Of a DNA stretch of 40,893 bases, positions 22,154 to 31,775 are shown piece by piece. Source of the DNA: a virus. The stretch's first letter is position 1. Each line of letters starts with the position of its first letter. The stretch covers positions 1-40,893 of the IMG/VR virus record IMGVR_UViG_3300032401_000027; one strand, written 5' to 3'. Both the position numbers and the translations under genes were made by a program. Under the pieces are notes generated by a model. The model was given only the letters and a program-made list of their open reading frames with translations. It was not told where the DNA came from and did no database searches.

Positions 22154-25100
22154 TAAATTTCCTCTCTTTTTTTCTTCTCTCTTCTAATGTTTCTTCTCCA
22201 TACTCTTCTTGTGAAGTTTTAGAAAAGAATTTCTTTTTCTTTAATCTATCTCTTATCTCTTCTTTATGAGGGGTGTTCAATAATCTTTTAGCTAAAGTAA
22301 TAAGAGCATCGTGGTGTATTCTACCTGCTTCAGTAGAAGTATCCACCTTCTTTGCCTTTTGTCTTAGTTCAAAGATAGCTTTAGCAGTTTTATCAAATAC
22401 TTTACTTTGACTCTTTAGTAAACCATAGTTATTATAAACAGCCATTTCCTTTGTAGTTTTAAAACCAAACATAGTAGTTAAAGCTTCTGACTTAGTCATG
22501 CCTTCTACTAAAGGAACTTCTGATTTAGAGTATAAAGTACCAGTATTAAAGGCATGATACCCTCTCATAGTATTAGTCCAGCCAGTAGATATTTTAGACA
22601 TCTCTACTAAAGCTTCTCTAGTTAAAGGTACTACTAAATCTGGTGTATAAAACACTTGAGAGATAAACATGATAGCGTTATCACTACTATCCCATACTTG
22701 AGAAGCCTTAGCTCCTAAAGCACCTGTAGCCCAATCTATGAGTTTTGTATCTTCACTTGTCATAGTAGCAAATACAGAACCAATACCTCTAGGGTCAATA
22801 GAATTAGAAATATCTATTATACTTTCACCATCTGCATCTGAAAACAAATAGTTAGTAGCACCATTTTCTAGTAACTGAATAGTCTTCTTATCTTCTACAC
22901 CTAACTTACCTTTAGCCCATTCAGTGTACATATTAGTACCTGTACCAAAAGCAACTGTAGTAGCTGTCCAGAACTTAGCTTTCTCAGCAACACTTCTTTT
23001 CTGTCCTACAGTCATAGCTTGGAAAGACTTCCAGAAGAAGTTCTTAAACCTCATTATAACACCAGAGACTTCATTCTTAGATAGATTACTTTGAAGGGAA
23101 GACTTCATATTAAAACTAAGCTTATCAGCTTCTCTTATAATCCAACCAGCAGCTTTCGCATCGTTAATCTTAGGAGTACCATAGAGTTCTTTATACCTTA
23201 AATAAGCCACTCTAAACACAGTGTTCTGGTTTAACATCTCACCTGTTTCCATAGCGATAGTTGACTTGTCAATAGCTTTATCAATTAAATCAAATGCCCA
23301 CCCACTTTTACCTGTTGCAAGTTTTTGTTTAGCCATATCTATATGGGATTGATGAATTGAAATATATCCTGTTTTTTCTTTAAAGGCTATATAGCTTTCA
23401 AACTCCTTACCATTGTCAAACCCAAGTAGATTCATTAATGGTTTGTTCTTACTTAAAGCTTTAGGGATACTTTTATCTATATGTCCTAAAGAAGTAAACA
23501 TAGAACTACCCATTGACTGTAGAGCTTTTACAGGGTCTTGTATAGCAGTAGTAACAAAACCACCAATGCCTTGTGTAAAGAATTGAGAAGCATTTAAGCC
23601 AAATTGGGTAGTGTATAGGAAGTTGTTTGCCTTTTGCAAAGCATTAAAGTCAGCAGCATTAGTAACTTTTTTAGCTAGTTTAGATTCTATTAATTCACCT
23701 TTGTCATTATAAACAGCAGGTTCAATAGATAGATTATTATGGTCTAAGTATTGTACTAACTTCTCTATATTTCTATCTTTAATTTTAGATAAGGTAGACT
23801 TATACCCTAAGCCTCTTTGCATTGCTTGTAAGGTAGTTATTAGTCCTTGATAGTTAGGGTCTGCCTTACCTAAGATATTAGGTGTTAAAGCATCTTCTCC
23901 TGCTGTAAATATCATTTCAGGACTAGAGTCCCTATACTCTGGTTTTAATACCTTAAGAGCTTTAGCAGTAGCAGTAAATTGATTAGCTATCCTTTTAGTG
24001 TAATCCCCAGCTAGACCATAGTTAATAATAGAACCAATAGATTTCTCTATAGCTTCTTGAGGGTCTAATACTTTAGCATACTTCTCTTGAGGGTTTAGAA
24101 GCCTTTCTCCTCTTGAGGCAAACTTTTTCTTTTTATTAGTAGTTAGCCAAGAAGATGCACCTGTATGGTTCTCATCAATGTAAGATGAGTTAGCAGTGTT
24201 GTAAGCTAAAGGTATCTCTTTATCACCTCTAACTTCCAAAGCGTGTTTAAGACCAAACATGCCCTCGTCTACAGCCTTAGTCATATTATCTAAATCAACT
24301 AAAGCTGTTTGACTTATAATGTCTTCTGCTTCTTCTTGGGTTAACTGTTTACCTTTATTAGAATAGATAAACGTACCATCTTTATTGATACCTTTAACAG
24401 GATAGTAAGTAATCCTACCGCCTTCTTCTCCAAGTTCATTCAAGCTTCTATAGGCATTTCTAGCATTCTCTAATTTAGATGTATGGGCTACTAACTCTCT
24501 TCTGTTTTCAGAAGTATAGTGAGTTAAAGGGTTTTCGTTAATAGTAGAACCATCGTTTGCTTTAGATGTTTTAGCTTGTTTACTAAACCACTTCCCTTTA
24601 TAAACAACCCTACCACCAGCTCTATAATTAACTTGGAAAGGGTCTAAAGGGTTAGCTTTAAAGTCACTAGGTTTTACTAATAGATATTTGATTACCTCCT
24701 TTGTGTCTTCTACTTGGGTTGTATCTTCTAATTGAATTACTTTATAATCTTTGTATTCTTCTAATAGGTTTGAACTTCTTAATTCTCCTTTATTAAATAT
24801 CTTCTTATCTGAAGGTGAGTAAACTCTAAAAGAATCAGTAGCTGTTAAGGTAGGTTTTACTATACCATTACCACTGTATTCAAAGTCAGTTAGTCTGATA
24901 TTAATCTCTTCCATACCCATAGTAGCTTTACGGGCAAACTCATTATAGTTTTCTAAAGCATATTGAGTATCATTAATTTCTCTGTAAGCTTTGTAACTAT
25001 CCCAAGCTTTATCAGAGTTAACTCCATCTCCAAGCCAATTTTTCTTGCTAAGTCTATTATAATGAGTATCAAACTCATCTCTATTAAACCAAACACCAGT

Positions 25101-27047
25101 TCTACCTTTCTCATCTGCAACAGCATCTCTACCTATAGCAGCTATGTCATTAACGATACCTAAGTCTTCTTTAGATACTTGTTTAACATATCTTGTAAGT
25201 AATGGGTTTATTATTTGGTTTCTTATAACATCTCTTGCGTTATCTGCAATACCTATATCTTCTAATAGATGGTCAGGTAAGAACTCTGCTGGTTCTGTTA
25301 TAAACCTAGTTAATTCATTCTTAGCTAGGATACTTGTAGAACCAAAGTCTATAGGTGAAGTGAATCCAGTTTCAGTCACTACTTTCTTGTGTACAGGGTA
25401 ATACATACCTGTATCTGTTTTAACTATCTCTACTTCTAAACCTTCAGTTTGATTCTTAGCTATCTGTTCTGATTTATAACCCAAGCCTTTACCTTTAGTA
25501 CCTAGATAAATATTAGCTGTATGAACTCCATTCTCTTGAGTTATTCTTATATCAGCAACACTATGCTCTGGGTATAAACCTATTATCTCTTCTTTAGTTT
25601 TGTTTATAGCAGAAGTTAATTCATCTCCTTGTAGTCTACCTACACCAAAGGTTATTCCTCTGATTTGTTCTACTACTTTACTAGCTTTAATTTGTGCATC
25701 TCTAATTGAAACAGCACCAGATAAACCCACATCAGGTTTTATATCTAAAGGAGTTTTAAGTATAGTAGGAGTAGCAGCTTCTACAGCATCATCTGTTTTA
25801 GTCATCTCTTTCATTAGAGGATGAATATTAACATCATCTGCTAATACTTCTCTAGCTACAGCAGCAGCTCCTTCTGTATCACCTAGACTATCCATCATCT
25901 TAATAGGGTCTTCAGATATTTTCTTATAAGGGGCTACTTTAGATTTTAAAGCTTTTAAACCTCTATAACCTTTAATTAAACCAAAGATTACACCTTCACC
26001 TGCTACGTTTAAAGCAGTAGATTCTATAGCTTGTTTAGCTTTATTTTCCCAAGGACTATCTTCATTTCTATCTGCTAACCACTGGGTTACTGGTGTCTTT
26101 GTACTAGGGAACTTTTCTATCATTAAGTCTACAGCAGACTCTGTACCTCTAAATATAGAAATATCAGCTAGTACCCCAGCAGAGGCAAACCTTAAAGCAT
26201 TTAAGCTAAGAGAAGTAGCTTTAGGTATCTTAGTAACTATGCTAGCCATACCCAATGTAAAGGCAGATATAGTCTCAGCTACATCACCTACTACACCTGT
26301 TTTAAATTGAGGTAACGTATCTTTGTTTACTTGGTTCATTACAGCTTTTCTTAATGCTATACCATCACCATCTTGAGCTATTAAGTCCCAATAAGCTTTA
26401 GGTAATAGTTCATTAATGTTATCTGCAATACCTTCTAAGGCAGCAGGAACTCCATTAGCTACTCCTTTAAGAACATCTGTACCTATGTTACCACCATTTG
26501 AGTTAGCAGAGTAAGCTAAGTCTACCCAAATATCAGCAGCTTTATCAAAGAAACCTAATTGTTCTTCTTCATCTATCTTTTTACTAACTAACATCTGTGA
26601 AGATAGTAAAGCTTGTTTGTTATCTAGTAATTCAGAATCACTGTTTAGGTTATCATTTCTAAATGTATCTAAAGCATTAAACTCAATAGAGTCTGGGAGT
26701 AAATTCTCTTGAGATTGTTTAGCAACATTTAAAGCCCCTTCAGCTAAAACACTATCACCATTAGCTACTCCTTCTGCAAACAAACCCCTTTGAGCTTTTA
26801 CATTGTTTAGTTGTTCAATAGCAGCTAAATTATCTCTAATCTCATTCTCTTTACCTGCATCAATAGCAGTTTTATTGTTTTGAAATAGAGTGCTAAAGTC
26901 TGTATCAGACTCAGGTGAAAGGTTTTGTTTAGCTAAGCTTGCTTCTATAGCTGTTCTTTTATTCTGTAATTCAGAATTAGTTCTAGTAGGCTCTGGAGAT
27001 AATGAAAAACCTTGAGAAGGAGTATCATCTGAAAGTGAAAATGACAT
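22146..27047 (-). CDS. Very large internal virion protein, 1633 aa
   Basis: Longest gene of the window, in the T7 gp16 slot after a gp14-like protein. It starts MSFSLSDDTPSQGFSL and continues with a Gln/Asn/Glu-rich helical region. A hydrophobic patch follows near residues 190-300 (KGVANGVPAALEGIADNI, VAETISAFTLGMASIVT), then a long mixed region. The end is highly charged (RDRLKKKKFF, ERRKKERKF). No transglycosylase E-S/G-x-M-Q signature or HExxH peptidase site was seen by eye, unlike T7 gp16. Likely role: ejected with DNA to form or line the channel across the envelope. Its start overlaps the preceding stop by one base. Confidence 0.7.
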   Translation of the reverse strand: MSFSLSDDTPSQGFSLSPEPTRTNSELQNKRTAIEASLAKQNLSPESDTDFSTLFQNNKTAIDAGKENEIRDNLAAIEQLNNVKAQRGLFAEGVANGDSVLAEGALNVAKQSQENLLPDSIEFNALDTFRNDNLNSDSELLDNKQALLSSQMLVSKKIDEEEQLGFFDKAADIWVDLAYSANSNGGNIGTDVLKGVANGVPAALEGIADNINELLPKAYWDLIAQDGDGIALRKAVMNQVNKDTLPQFKTGVVGDVAETISAFTLGMASIVTKIPKATSLSLNALRFASAGVLADISIFRGTESAVDLMIEKFPSTKTPVTQWLADRNEDSPWENKAKQAIESTALNVAGEGVIFGLIKGYRGLKALKSKVAPYKKISEDPIKMMDSLGDTEGAAAVAREVLADDVNIHPLMKEMTKTDDAVEAATPTILKTPLDIKPDVGLSGAVSIRDAQIKASKVVEQIRGITFGVGRLQGDELTSAINKTKEEIIGLYPEHSVADIRITQENGVHTANIYLGTKGKGLGYKSEQIAKNQTEGLEVEIVKTDTGMYYPVHKKVVTETGFTSPIDFGSTSILAKNELTRFITEPAEFLPDHLLEDIGIADNARDVIRNQIINPLLTRYVKQVSKEDLGIVNDIAAIGRDAVADEKGRTGVWFNRDEFDTHYNRLSKKNWLGDGVNSDKAWDSYKAYREINDTQYALENYNEFARKATMGMEEINIRLTDFEYSGNGIVKPTLTATDSFRVYSPSDKKIFNKGELRSSNLLEEYKDYKVIQLEDTTQVEDTKEVIKYLLVKPSDFKANPLDPFQVNYRAGGRVVYKGKWFSKQAKTSKANDGSTINENPLTHYTSENRRELVAHTSKLENARNAYRSLNELGEEGGRITYYPVKGINKDGTFIYSNKGKQLTQEEAEDIISQTALVDLDNMTKAVDEGMFGLKHALEVRGDKEIPLAYNTANSSYIDENHTGASSWLTTNKKKKFASRGERLLNPQEKYAKVLDPQEAIEKSIGSIINYGLAGDYTKRIANQFTATAKALKVLKPEYRDSSPEMIFTAGEDALTPNILGKADPNYQGLITTLQAMQRGLGYKSTLSKIKDRNIEKLVQYLDHNNLSIEPAVYNDKGELIESKLAKKVTNAADFNALQKANNFLYTTQFGLNASQFFTQGIGGFVTTAIQDPVKALQSMGSSMFTSLGHIDKSIPKALSKNKPLMNLLGFDNGKEFESYIAFKEKTGYISIHQSHIDMAKQKLATGKSGWAFDLIDKAIDKSTIAMETGEMLNQNTVFRVAYLRYKELYGTPKINDAKAAGWIIREADKLSFNMKSSLQSNLSKNEVSGVIMRFKNFFWKSFQAMTVGQKRSVAEKAKFWTATTVAFGTGTNMYTEWAKGKLGVEDKKTIQLLENGATNYLFSDADGESIIDISNSIDPRGIGSVFATMTSEDTKLIDWATGALGAKASQVWDSSDNAIMFISQVFYTPDLVVPLTREALVEMSKISTGWTNTMRGYHAFNTGTLYSKSEVPLVEGMTKSEALTTMFGFKTTKEMAVYNNYGLLKSQSKVFDKTAKAIFELRQKAKKVDTSTEAGRIHHDALITLAKRLLNTPHKEEIRDRLKKKKFFSKTSQEEYGEETLEERRKKERKFNE

Positions 27048-27604
27048 TATGCTGTTCCTGTAGCTTTCTTATTAAAGGCATCAAATCCACCTGCACCTGA
27101 GAATATAGTTGTACCTAGACCAGCTACAGAAGAACCTATATTAGCAGAAGAAGTATATTTATTAGCTCTGCTTTCAAATATAGAGGCATCCACTAAAGCT
27201 CTATTAGCTACATCAGTTAATCCTGTTTGTGTATCTAAGAAAGATAAGTTAGATGCACCTTGAGAGCCTAGAGAGCTTACAGAGCCTTGTTCTCTACTTG
27301 AGCCACCACCTGCACCACTGGCAACACCAGCTTGTATAGTAGCACTCCTAGCCAATCTATTACTCTTAATAGCCTCTCTTCTAGCTCTAGCTTGTTGTAG
27401 TTCTTGTTGTTTAGCTTGAGCAGCTACAGCCCTTCTTGAAGCGTCAGTAGATTTTGCTTGTTCTTTTTGAGCCTTATTAGCTTTGTTAGCAGAATAGAGT
27501 GTACCCCCTACTGCTGCTGTTGCACCTACTACTGCTGCTGTAGCTGTGATAGCTGCAGAATAAGTTGTTGCAAACGCTACTATTGCTGTTGTTATTGCAC
27601 CCAT
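27047..27604 (-). CDS. Internal virion protein (gp14-like), 185 aa
   Basis: N-terminal hydrophobic, Ala/Thr-rich segment (ITTAIVAFATTYSAAITATAAVVGATAAVGGTLYS, about residues 3-37) suited to crossing a membrane. A Gln/Ala/Arg coiled coil follows (AQAKQQELQQARARREA), then a Gly/Ser-rich tail. This layout is typical of podovirus gp14-type core proteins that are ejected into the outer membrane. It lies directly after the GNAT gene and before the giant protein. Confidence 0.75.
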   Translation of the reverse strand: MGAITTAIVAFATTYSAAITATAAVVGATAAVGGTLYSANKANKAQKEQAKSTDASRRAVAAQAKQQELQQARARREAIKSNRLARSATIQAGVASGAGGGSSREQGSVSSLGSQGASNLSFLDTQTGLTDVANRALVDASIFESRANKYTSSANIGSSVAGLGTTIFSGAGGFDAFNKKATGTA

Positions 27605-28050
27605 TAAATTACCTTCCTATAACTATTTTCCATAAGAGTGTATCCTTTACTTTTATAAACTCTATCTAATACTTTAGACCCTAAGTCTTCCATAGAACAC
27701 ATTACAATCATATTAGCATCATTGGTCTTTGCCCATATTTCAAAAGCATTAAATAAAGGTTTACCAACTTTACCTCTAAAAGCAGGTAATACCCACCATG
27801 CAAATTCATTAGCAATCTTAAAGTTCTTATTAGTATAATGTGGACTAATCCCACCTGCTATTGAACCTTTAATACCATCTTCATCATAAACTAAAACAGT
27901 AGCGTTTGTACTATGAATTAAATTTAGAATCCAAATCTTTAAATCATTTTCATTAAAAGGGATACTTTCATTAATTTTAGATTCTTTTAGAAACTCAACA
28001 CTCATTAAATAAAGTATTTCTAAATCATTTATTGTAGCTTCTCTAATCAT
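27604..28050 (-). CDS. GNAT-fold acetyltransferase-like protein, 148 aa
   Basis: IREATINDLEILYLMSVEFL is a standard GNAT start. A VLVYDEDGIKGSIAGGI strand and AWWVLPAFRGKVGKPLFNAFE follow; the R-G-K-V-G-K loop is a degenerate acetyl-CoA pyrophosphate site (usual Q/RxxGxG/A). Its position between tail tubular B and the gp14-like protein equals that of T7 gp13, which is likewise of this fold, so it may be a structural or assembly protein rather than an enzyme. One-base overlaps on both sides. Confidence 0.75.
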   Translation of the reverse strand: MIREATINDLEILYLMSVEFLKESKINESIPFNENDLKIWILNLIHSTNATVLVYDEDGIKGSIAGGISPHYTNKNFKIANEFAWWVLPAFRGKVGKPLFNAFEIWAKTNDANMIVMCSMEDLGSKVLDRVYKSKGYTLMENSYRKVI

Positions 28051-30266
28051 TATGGTCTAGTCTCCCCTGTCATCATAATCCCCCAACCAAGTAAATTAAA
28101 ATCTTTACCTGATTCACTATAGAACTTTAAGCTTAATGATTCTCCAAACCCTCTTAGTTTGTTTTTAGTTATTATAACAGGAAACCCACTATCAAAGCCT
28201 AAGTCACCTAAAACAGGTAAAGGGTTTTGTCTAAACCTATACACTTGTTGAGCAGCACTCCACTTGTTTGAATTAACACTATCTGACCATTGCCATTGGG
28301 CTTGTAGAAAACAAGAAGAAGGATTTTGTAGAATGTAATCTCCATCCCCTGTTAATTCCCAAGCATCTTCAGTTCTTTTAAAGTAAGTATTAATATAAAC
28401 TATTTGTTTATCTCTCATTATATCTTCTGATAAATCATAACCAGTAACAATATAAGAAGAGAAATCTACTCCTACACCATCAGAAGTTTCCCAATCAAAG
28501 AAGCTTCTACTATTTAATTCAGAGAAAGTATAACTAGAGAAACTACCTGAAGGGATTAAAGTTAAGAATTTTAAAAATGTATTAGTTCCCCCAGTAGTAA
28601 TTACAAGGTCAGTTAAAGATACCCCAGAGTCTGTTACTGTTAAAGCACCATCTGTTACTACTTCATTAGTAGTTATTATATTAAGGTTTGAAGTATTAAA
28701 TAAACTTGCTGGGTAAGGAGTGTTAGAAGCTAACTCACTAAACTTCCAAGGGTAGAAACTACCTAACCTTAAATCAAATAATAAAGCTCTATCAAATTGG
28801 TTTAAGTTAGTCCCAGTATCATCTTCTTTGTATAACCAAACGACTGTTTTACTTGCTCTATCATATTGTGCTTGTGCATTTAATTTAGCTGTAGCAGTAA
28901 TGTTACTATCATAGAAAGTTTGAATAGTAGATTCAGTTAAATTCTTAACACTCAAGTTCTTAGCTATACTGTTTACTTCTAAAGTATAAATACCTTGATT
29001 AGACCACCAGATAGGGATTCCTTCTACTTCTGTTAAAGAATCACCAGAGATACAATTAACTTTACTTACATCTAATACATCATAAGAAGCAGCAGTAAAG
29101 CCAGTATCAGTACCTGTTATAGCCCAGATACCATTGTCAGCAAATACAACTAGAAACCTATCTAAAGGTACAAGTTTTTTAATAGTACCTATTTGAGGAA
29201 TACTTATAACTCCTCCATCTGCATCTGCTAGTATAGAATCATTCTCAGAAGTAGGGTCTGCTGTTTGATGACAGTAACCTACATTCTCAAAACTATCAAA
29301 TAAGATTTGAGAGAAGTAAAGGTTAGAACCAACACTTGAACCTTGTACACCTGAGTAGAAAACTCTCCCTGAAAAGAAGGCTACCGACTCAGGTCTGTTA
29401 AGGACAGATTCAACTGTAATACCTGAAACACCAGAAACTGTACTTCTGTCTTTAAAGAAAGCATTAAGAATAAATCTTCCTCTAGGTGCTGGAGTATTAC
29501 CAAAGTCTTGCTTAGATAATAAAGTAGGACTAAAGTTTTCATCTGTATCTTTACCAATAAACCAAATCTGGTTATTAGAAGGATACTTAGATTGAGAACT
29601 ATAGTAAGTAGTTATTAAACTTGTACTAACTCCTGGAGGGTTAACCCAACCTTGATTCTTTAAATTGTACTCATGTGCTGTAGACAATGATGTAGGATTC
29701 TCATCAACTGCTAAACCATCACTTAACCCATTAAAGTCTCTAACCTCTACAGTAATCTCTGTAGTAGAAATAGTATCAGTTACAGAATCGTAAGTAATAT
29801 AGAAAGGGTTTACTTTCTTAGAAACAACAAAGCAGATACCCTTACCAGAGGCGATAGAAACTTTTTCTGTCTCTGCTCCTGATTGCCCTGGAGCTAGATA
29901 AGTAGTTAAATCTGCTGTAAAGCTTTTCTCACCAGCACTTACTGAACTTTCACCTAGGTCATGGAAGTATAGTGTACTTCCTATTTGTATTACAAGAAAG
30001 TTTAGATTCCCATCACCTCCTACTGCTTCCCAAGTATGTGTACTTACTGCCGTAGTACCAATATTACTACTATCAAAAGTATTAGTAGACAAAGCATAAT
30101 CAGTTTCATAGTCAATCCCTAACCTTCTTTGTCTATTACCTTTAATAGTAGGTATGCAATTTAGTTCATCTAAAGAAGCATTTTCTGGAAATGTTAAAGC
30201 TTCGGCTTCTGTTATCAAGCCTTTAGTAAAGTTTACATACTTTTTTACAGTAGTATTTCTAGCCAT
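28050..30266 (-). CDS. Tail tubular protein B-like (nozzle), 738 aa
   Basis: Begins MARNTTVKKYVNFTKGLITEAEALTFPENASLDELNCIP, a recurrent start (N-F-x-K-G-L-x-T-E) of podovirus tail tube B proteins. The body is beta-rich, consistent with a beta-propeller nozzle. Length (738) is close to T7 gp12 (794). It follows tail tubular A and an 88-aa protein, as expected for tail assembly. It would form the end of the short tail and contact the host surface. Confidence 0.82.
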   Translation of the reverse strand: MARNTTVKKYVNFTKGLITEAEALTFPENASLDELNCIPTIKGNRQRRLGIDYETDYALSTNTFDSSNIGTTAVSTHTWEAVGGDGNLNFLVIQIGSTLYFHDLGESSVSAGEKSFTADLTTYLAPGQSGAETEKVSIASGKGICFVVSKKVNPFYITYDSVTDTISTTEITVEVRDFNGLSDGLAVDENPTSLSTAHEYNLKNQGWVNPPGVSTSLITTYYSSQSKYPSNNQIWFIGKDTDENFSPTLLSKQDFGNTPAPRGRFILNAFFKDRSTVSGVSGITVESVLNRPESVAFFSGRVFYSGVQGSSVGSNLYFSQILFDSFENVGYCHQTADPTSENDSILADADGGVISIPQIGTIKKLVPLDRFLVVFADNGIWAITGTDTGFTAASYDVLDVSKVNCISGDSLTEVEGIPIWWSNQGIYTLEVNSIAKNLSVKNLTESTIQTFYDSNITATAKLNAQAQYDRASKTVVWLYKEDDTGTNLNQFDRALLFDLRLGSFYPWKFSELASNTPYPASLFNTSNLNIITTNEVVTDGALTVTDSGVSLTDLVITTGGTNTFLKFLTLIPSGSFSSYTFSELNSRSFFDWETSDGVGVDFSSYIVTGYDLSEDIMRDKQIVYINTYFKRTEDAWELTGDGDYILQNPSSCFLQAQWQWSDSVNSNKWSAAQQVYRFRQNPLPVLGDLGFDSGFPVIITKNKLRGFGESLSLKFYSESGKDFNLLGWGIMMTGETRP

Positions 30267-30532
30267 TATTTAACTTTTTTATCTTTTGTGTTTACAGTTT
30301 CTTCTTCTTCAACTTCTTCTTTCTGTCTTTCATTAATACTTTTAATCCAATTAAGGATAGCTGCACTAGCTAAAGACCTACTAGTAAACTTCTGCCCTTT
30401 TAAATGTTCGGGTAAGTTAGTACCATGTGGGTGTATAGTGTATAAGCCATATTGACCATCAGGGATTACTTCTATCTTCTTTCCCTTTGGGGTTTCATAC
30501 ATTTCATATTTTATATAATTGTTTTCATTCAT
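30266..30532 (-). CDS. Small hypothetical protein between tail tube genes, 88 aa
   Basis: Soluble protein with a beta-like start (YEMYETPKGKKIEVIPDGQYGLYTI), a helix (SRSLASAAILNWIKSINERQ) and a strongly charged end (EEVEEEETVNTKDKKVK). It is wedged between tail tubular A and B with one-base overlaps, so it is made with them; it may be a tail chaperone or minor virion part. No family recognised. Confidence 0.6.
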   Translation of the reverse strand: MNENNYIKYEMYETPKGKKIEVIPDGQYGLYTIHPHGTNLPEHLKGQKFTSRSLASAAILNWIKSINERQKEEVEEEETVNTKDKKVK

Positions 30533-31290
30533 TATCTTTTTCTTCCAAAGTCTGGGGTTGATTTAGTATTTGCTGCTTTAACTCTATGCCTTTTATTTTG
30601 TAAGTTATTCTGATGTCTCTTAGCTATTTGTTCTATCTTAGGGTTACTTGCTTGTGTGGCATTAATAAATGCTAAACTTTTAGCTTCTGCTAACAGTAAT
30701 GGAAACAAGTCAGAATCTAAATCAGGTACAAAACTATTACTAGCTGTCCAAGTAGGTTCAATAGTAACTAAAGCTAAAGTTCTACCAGCAGTTAAAGTAG
30801 ATTCTTCTGCTGAATTATAAGAATCAAACACTAAGTATTCATCATCAAAAGAAGTGAAGAACTCTGGAAATTTATCATTTCTAATTAGTAAAGATACATT
30901 AGAGAAATCTACTACAGTAGTTACGTTAGTAGCGGCAGAATTATTACCTAGTATTTCTTGTAAAAAGTCAGAAGGAGTTTTATAGTCAATTGTAGTGTAT
31001 TGAATATTAGTATCAGTAGAAGTTCTTACATCATACTTTAACCACTTAACTCTTTTTACATCAGTAGGGATTAACATATAATTAGGTTTAGCCGAACTAC
31101 CTAAAGCAGTTAGTTGTTTTAAACCTTCATGCTCAGGGATACTTTTATCTGAAATTATATCAAAGTAAACAGTTTTAATTGTTTGGGCTACTTGTTGAGC
31201 TTCTATAGTATCAGTAATAGAATTAACACTATCGCTGTTTAAGTCAGATAGAATATCTTGAACCATTTCTAAGAGAGTTAATTTAGGCAT
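30532..31290 (-). CDS. Tail tubular protein A-like (adaptor/gatekeeper), 252 aa
   Basis: LTLLEMVQDILSDLNSDSVNSITDTIEAQQVAQTIKTVYFDII matches the N-terminal helical region of gp11-type adaptors. Other features are PTDVKRVKWLKYD and a basic C-terminal helix (RHQNNLQNKRHRVKAAN). Length resembles T7 gp11 (196) plus an insertion. It would form the ring joining portal and nozzle. Confidence 0.82.
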   Translation of the reverse strand: MPKLTLLEMVQDILSDLNSDSVNSITDTIEAQQVAQTIKTVYFDIISDKSIPEHEGLKQLTALGSSAKPNYMLIPTDVKRVKWLKYDVRTSTDTNIQYTTIDYKTPSDFLQEILGNNSAATNVTTVVDFSNVSLLIRNDKFPEFFTSFDDEYLVFDSYNSAEESTLTAGRTLALVTIEPTWTASNSFVPDLDSDLFPLLLAEAKSLAFINATQASNPKIEQIAKRHQNNLQNKRHRVKAANTKSTPDFGRKR

Positions 31291-31295
31291 ATTAA

Positions 31296-31760
31296 TTACA
31301 CATTTATTACAAAAGTTATTGTAGCATTAACAGTATTAGTAGAACCACCATCACTTATAATTTCTATAGCCTGTCCTGCTGTTAAAGTTCTAGCAGCAGT
31401 AGGAGTTGAACTATCAATATCCCCAGCAGCAGAACCTGAGTGAGTAAGGGTTATGTTACCGTTTGTAACAGCTATACCAGCTATCTCAAAAGACATAACA
31501 GTATTAGCAGTTGCTATTGCACCATGTAACACTGAATAAATCTTTGAGATAGTTCCAGCAATAGGACAAACAACCCATTGACTGGAAGCAGTAGAAACAT
31601 CCGTAAAGGTGTAGGTTAAAGTTATTTTATTTAAATTATTAATTGCAGTAAAAGAGCCTGAACCAGCTCCATCTGCCACATACACAGTACCAGAAGAAGC
31701 TGAGTAAGCTCCTTTAGGTTCATGAATATTAGTTGGTGAAACATCTCTATGTTCAGGCAT
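31296..31760 (-). CDS. Head fibre/decoration-like protein, 154 aa
   Basis: Starts MPEHRDVSPTNIHEPKGA, a motif I associate with phage capsid-attached fibre or decoration proteins. It continues as a Ser/Thr/Ala/Gly-rich beta sandwich (WVVCPIAGTISKIYSVLHGAI, TLTAGQAIEIISDGG). It resembles its neighbour at 31776 in the C-terminal half (TLTAGQA, TVNATITFVINV), so the two may share one domain. Likely exposed on the virion. Confidence 0.6.
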   Translation of the reverse strand: MPEHRDVSPTNIHEPKGAYSASSGTVYVADGAGSGSFTAINNLNKITLTYTFTDVSTASSQWVVCPIAGTISKIYSVLHGAIATANTVMSFEIAGIAVTNGNITLTHSGSAAGDIDSSTPTAARTLTAGQAIEIISDGGSTNTVNATITFVINV

Positions 31761-31775
31761 CTTTCTTTCCTTTAA

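Noticed and set aside
24963-25824. Three rightward frames opposite the giant virion gene
   Set aside because: Antisense shadows with no ribosome sites, lying within one continuous 1633-codon frame.
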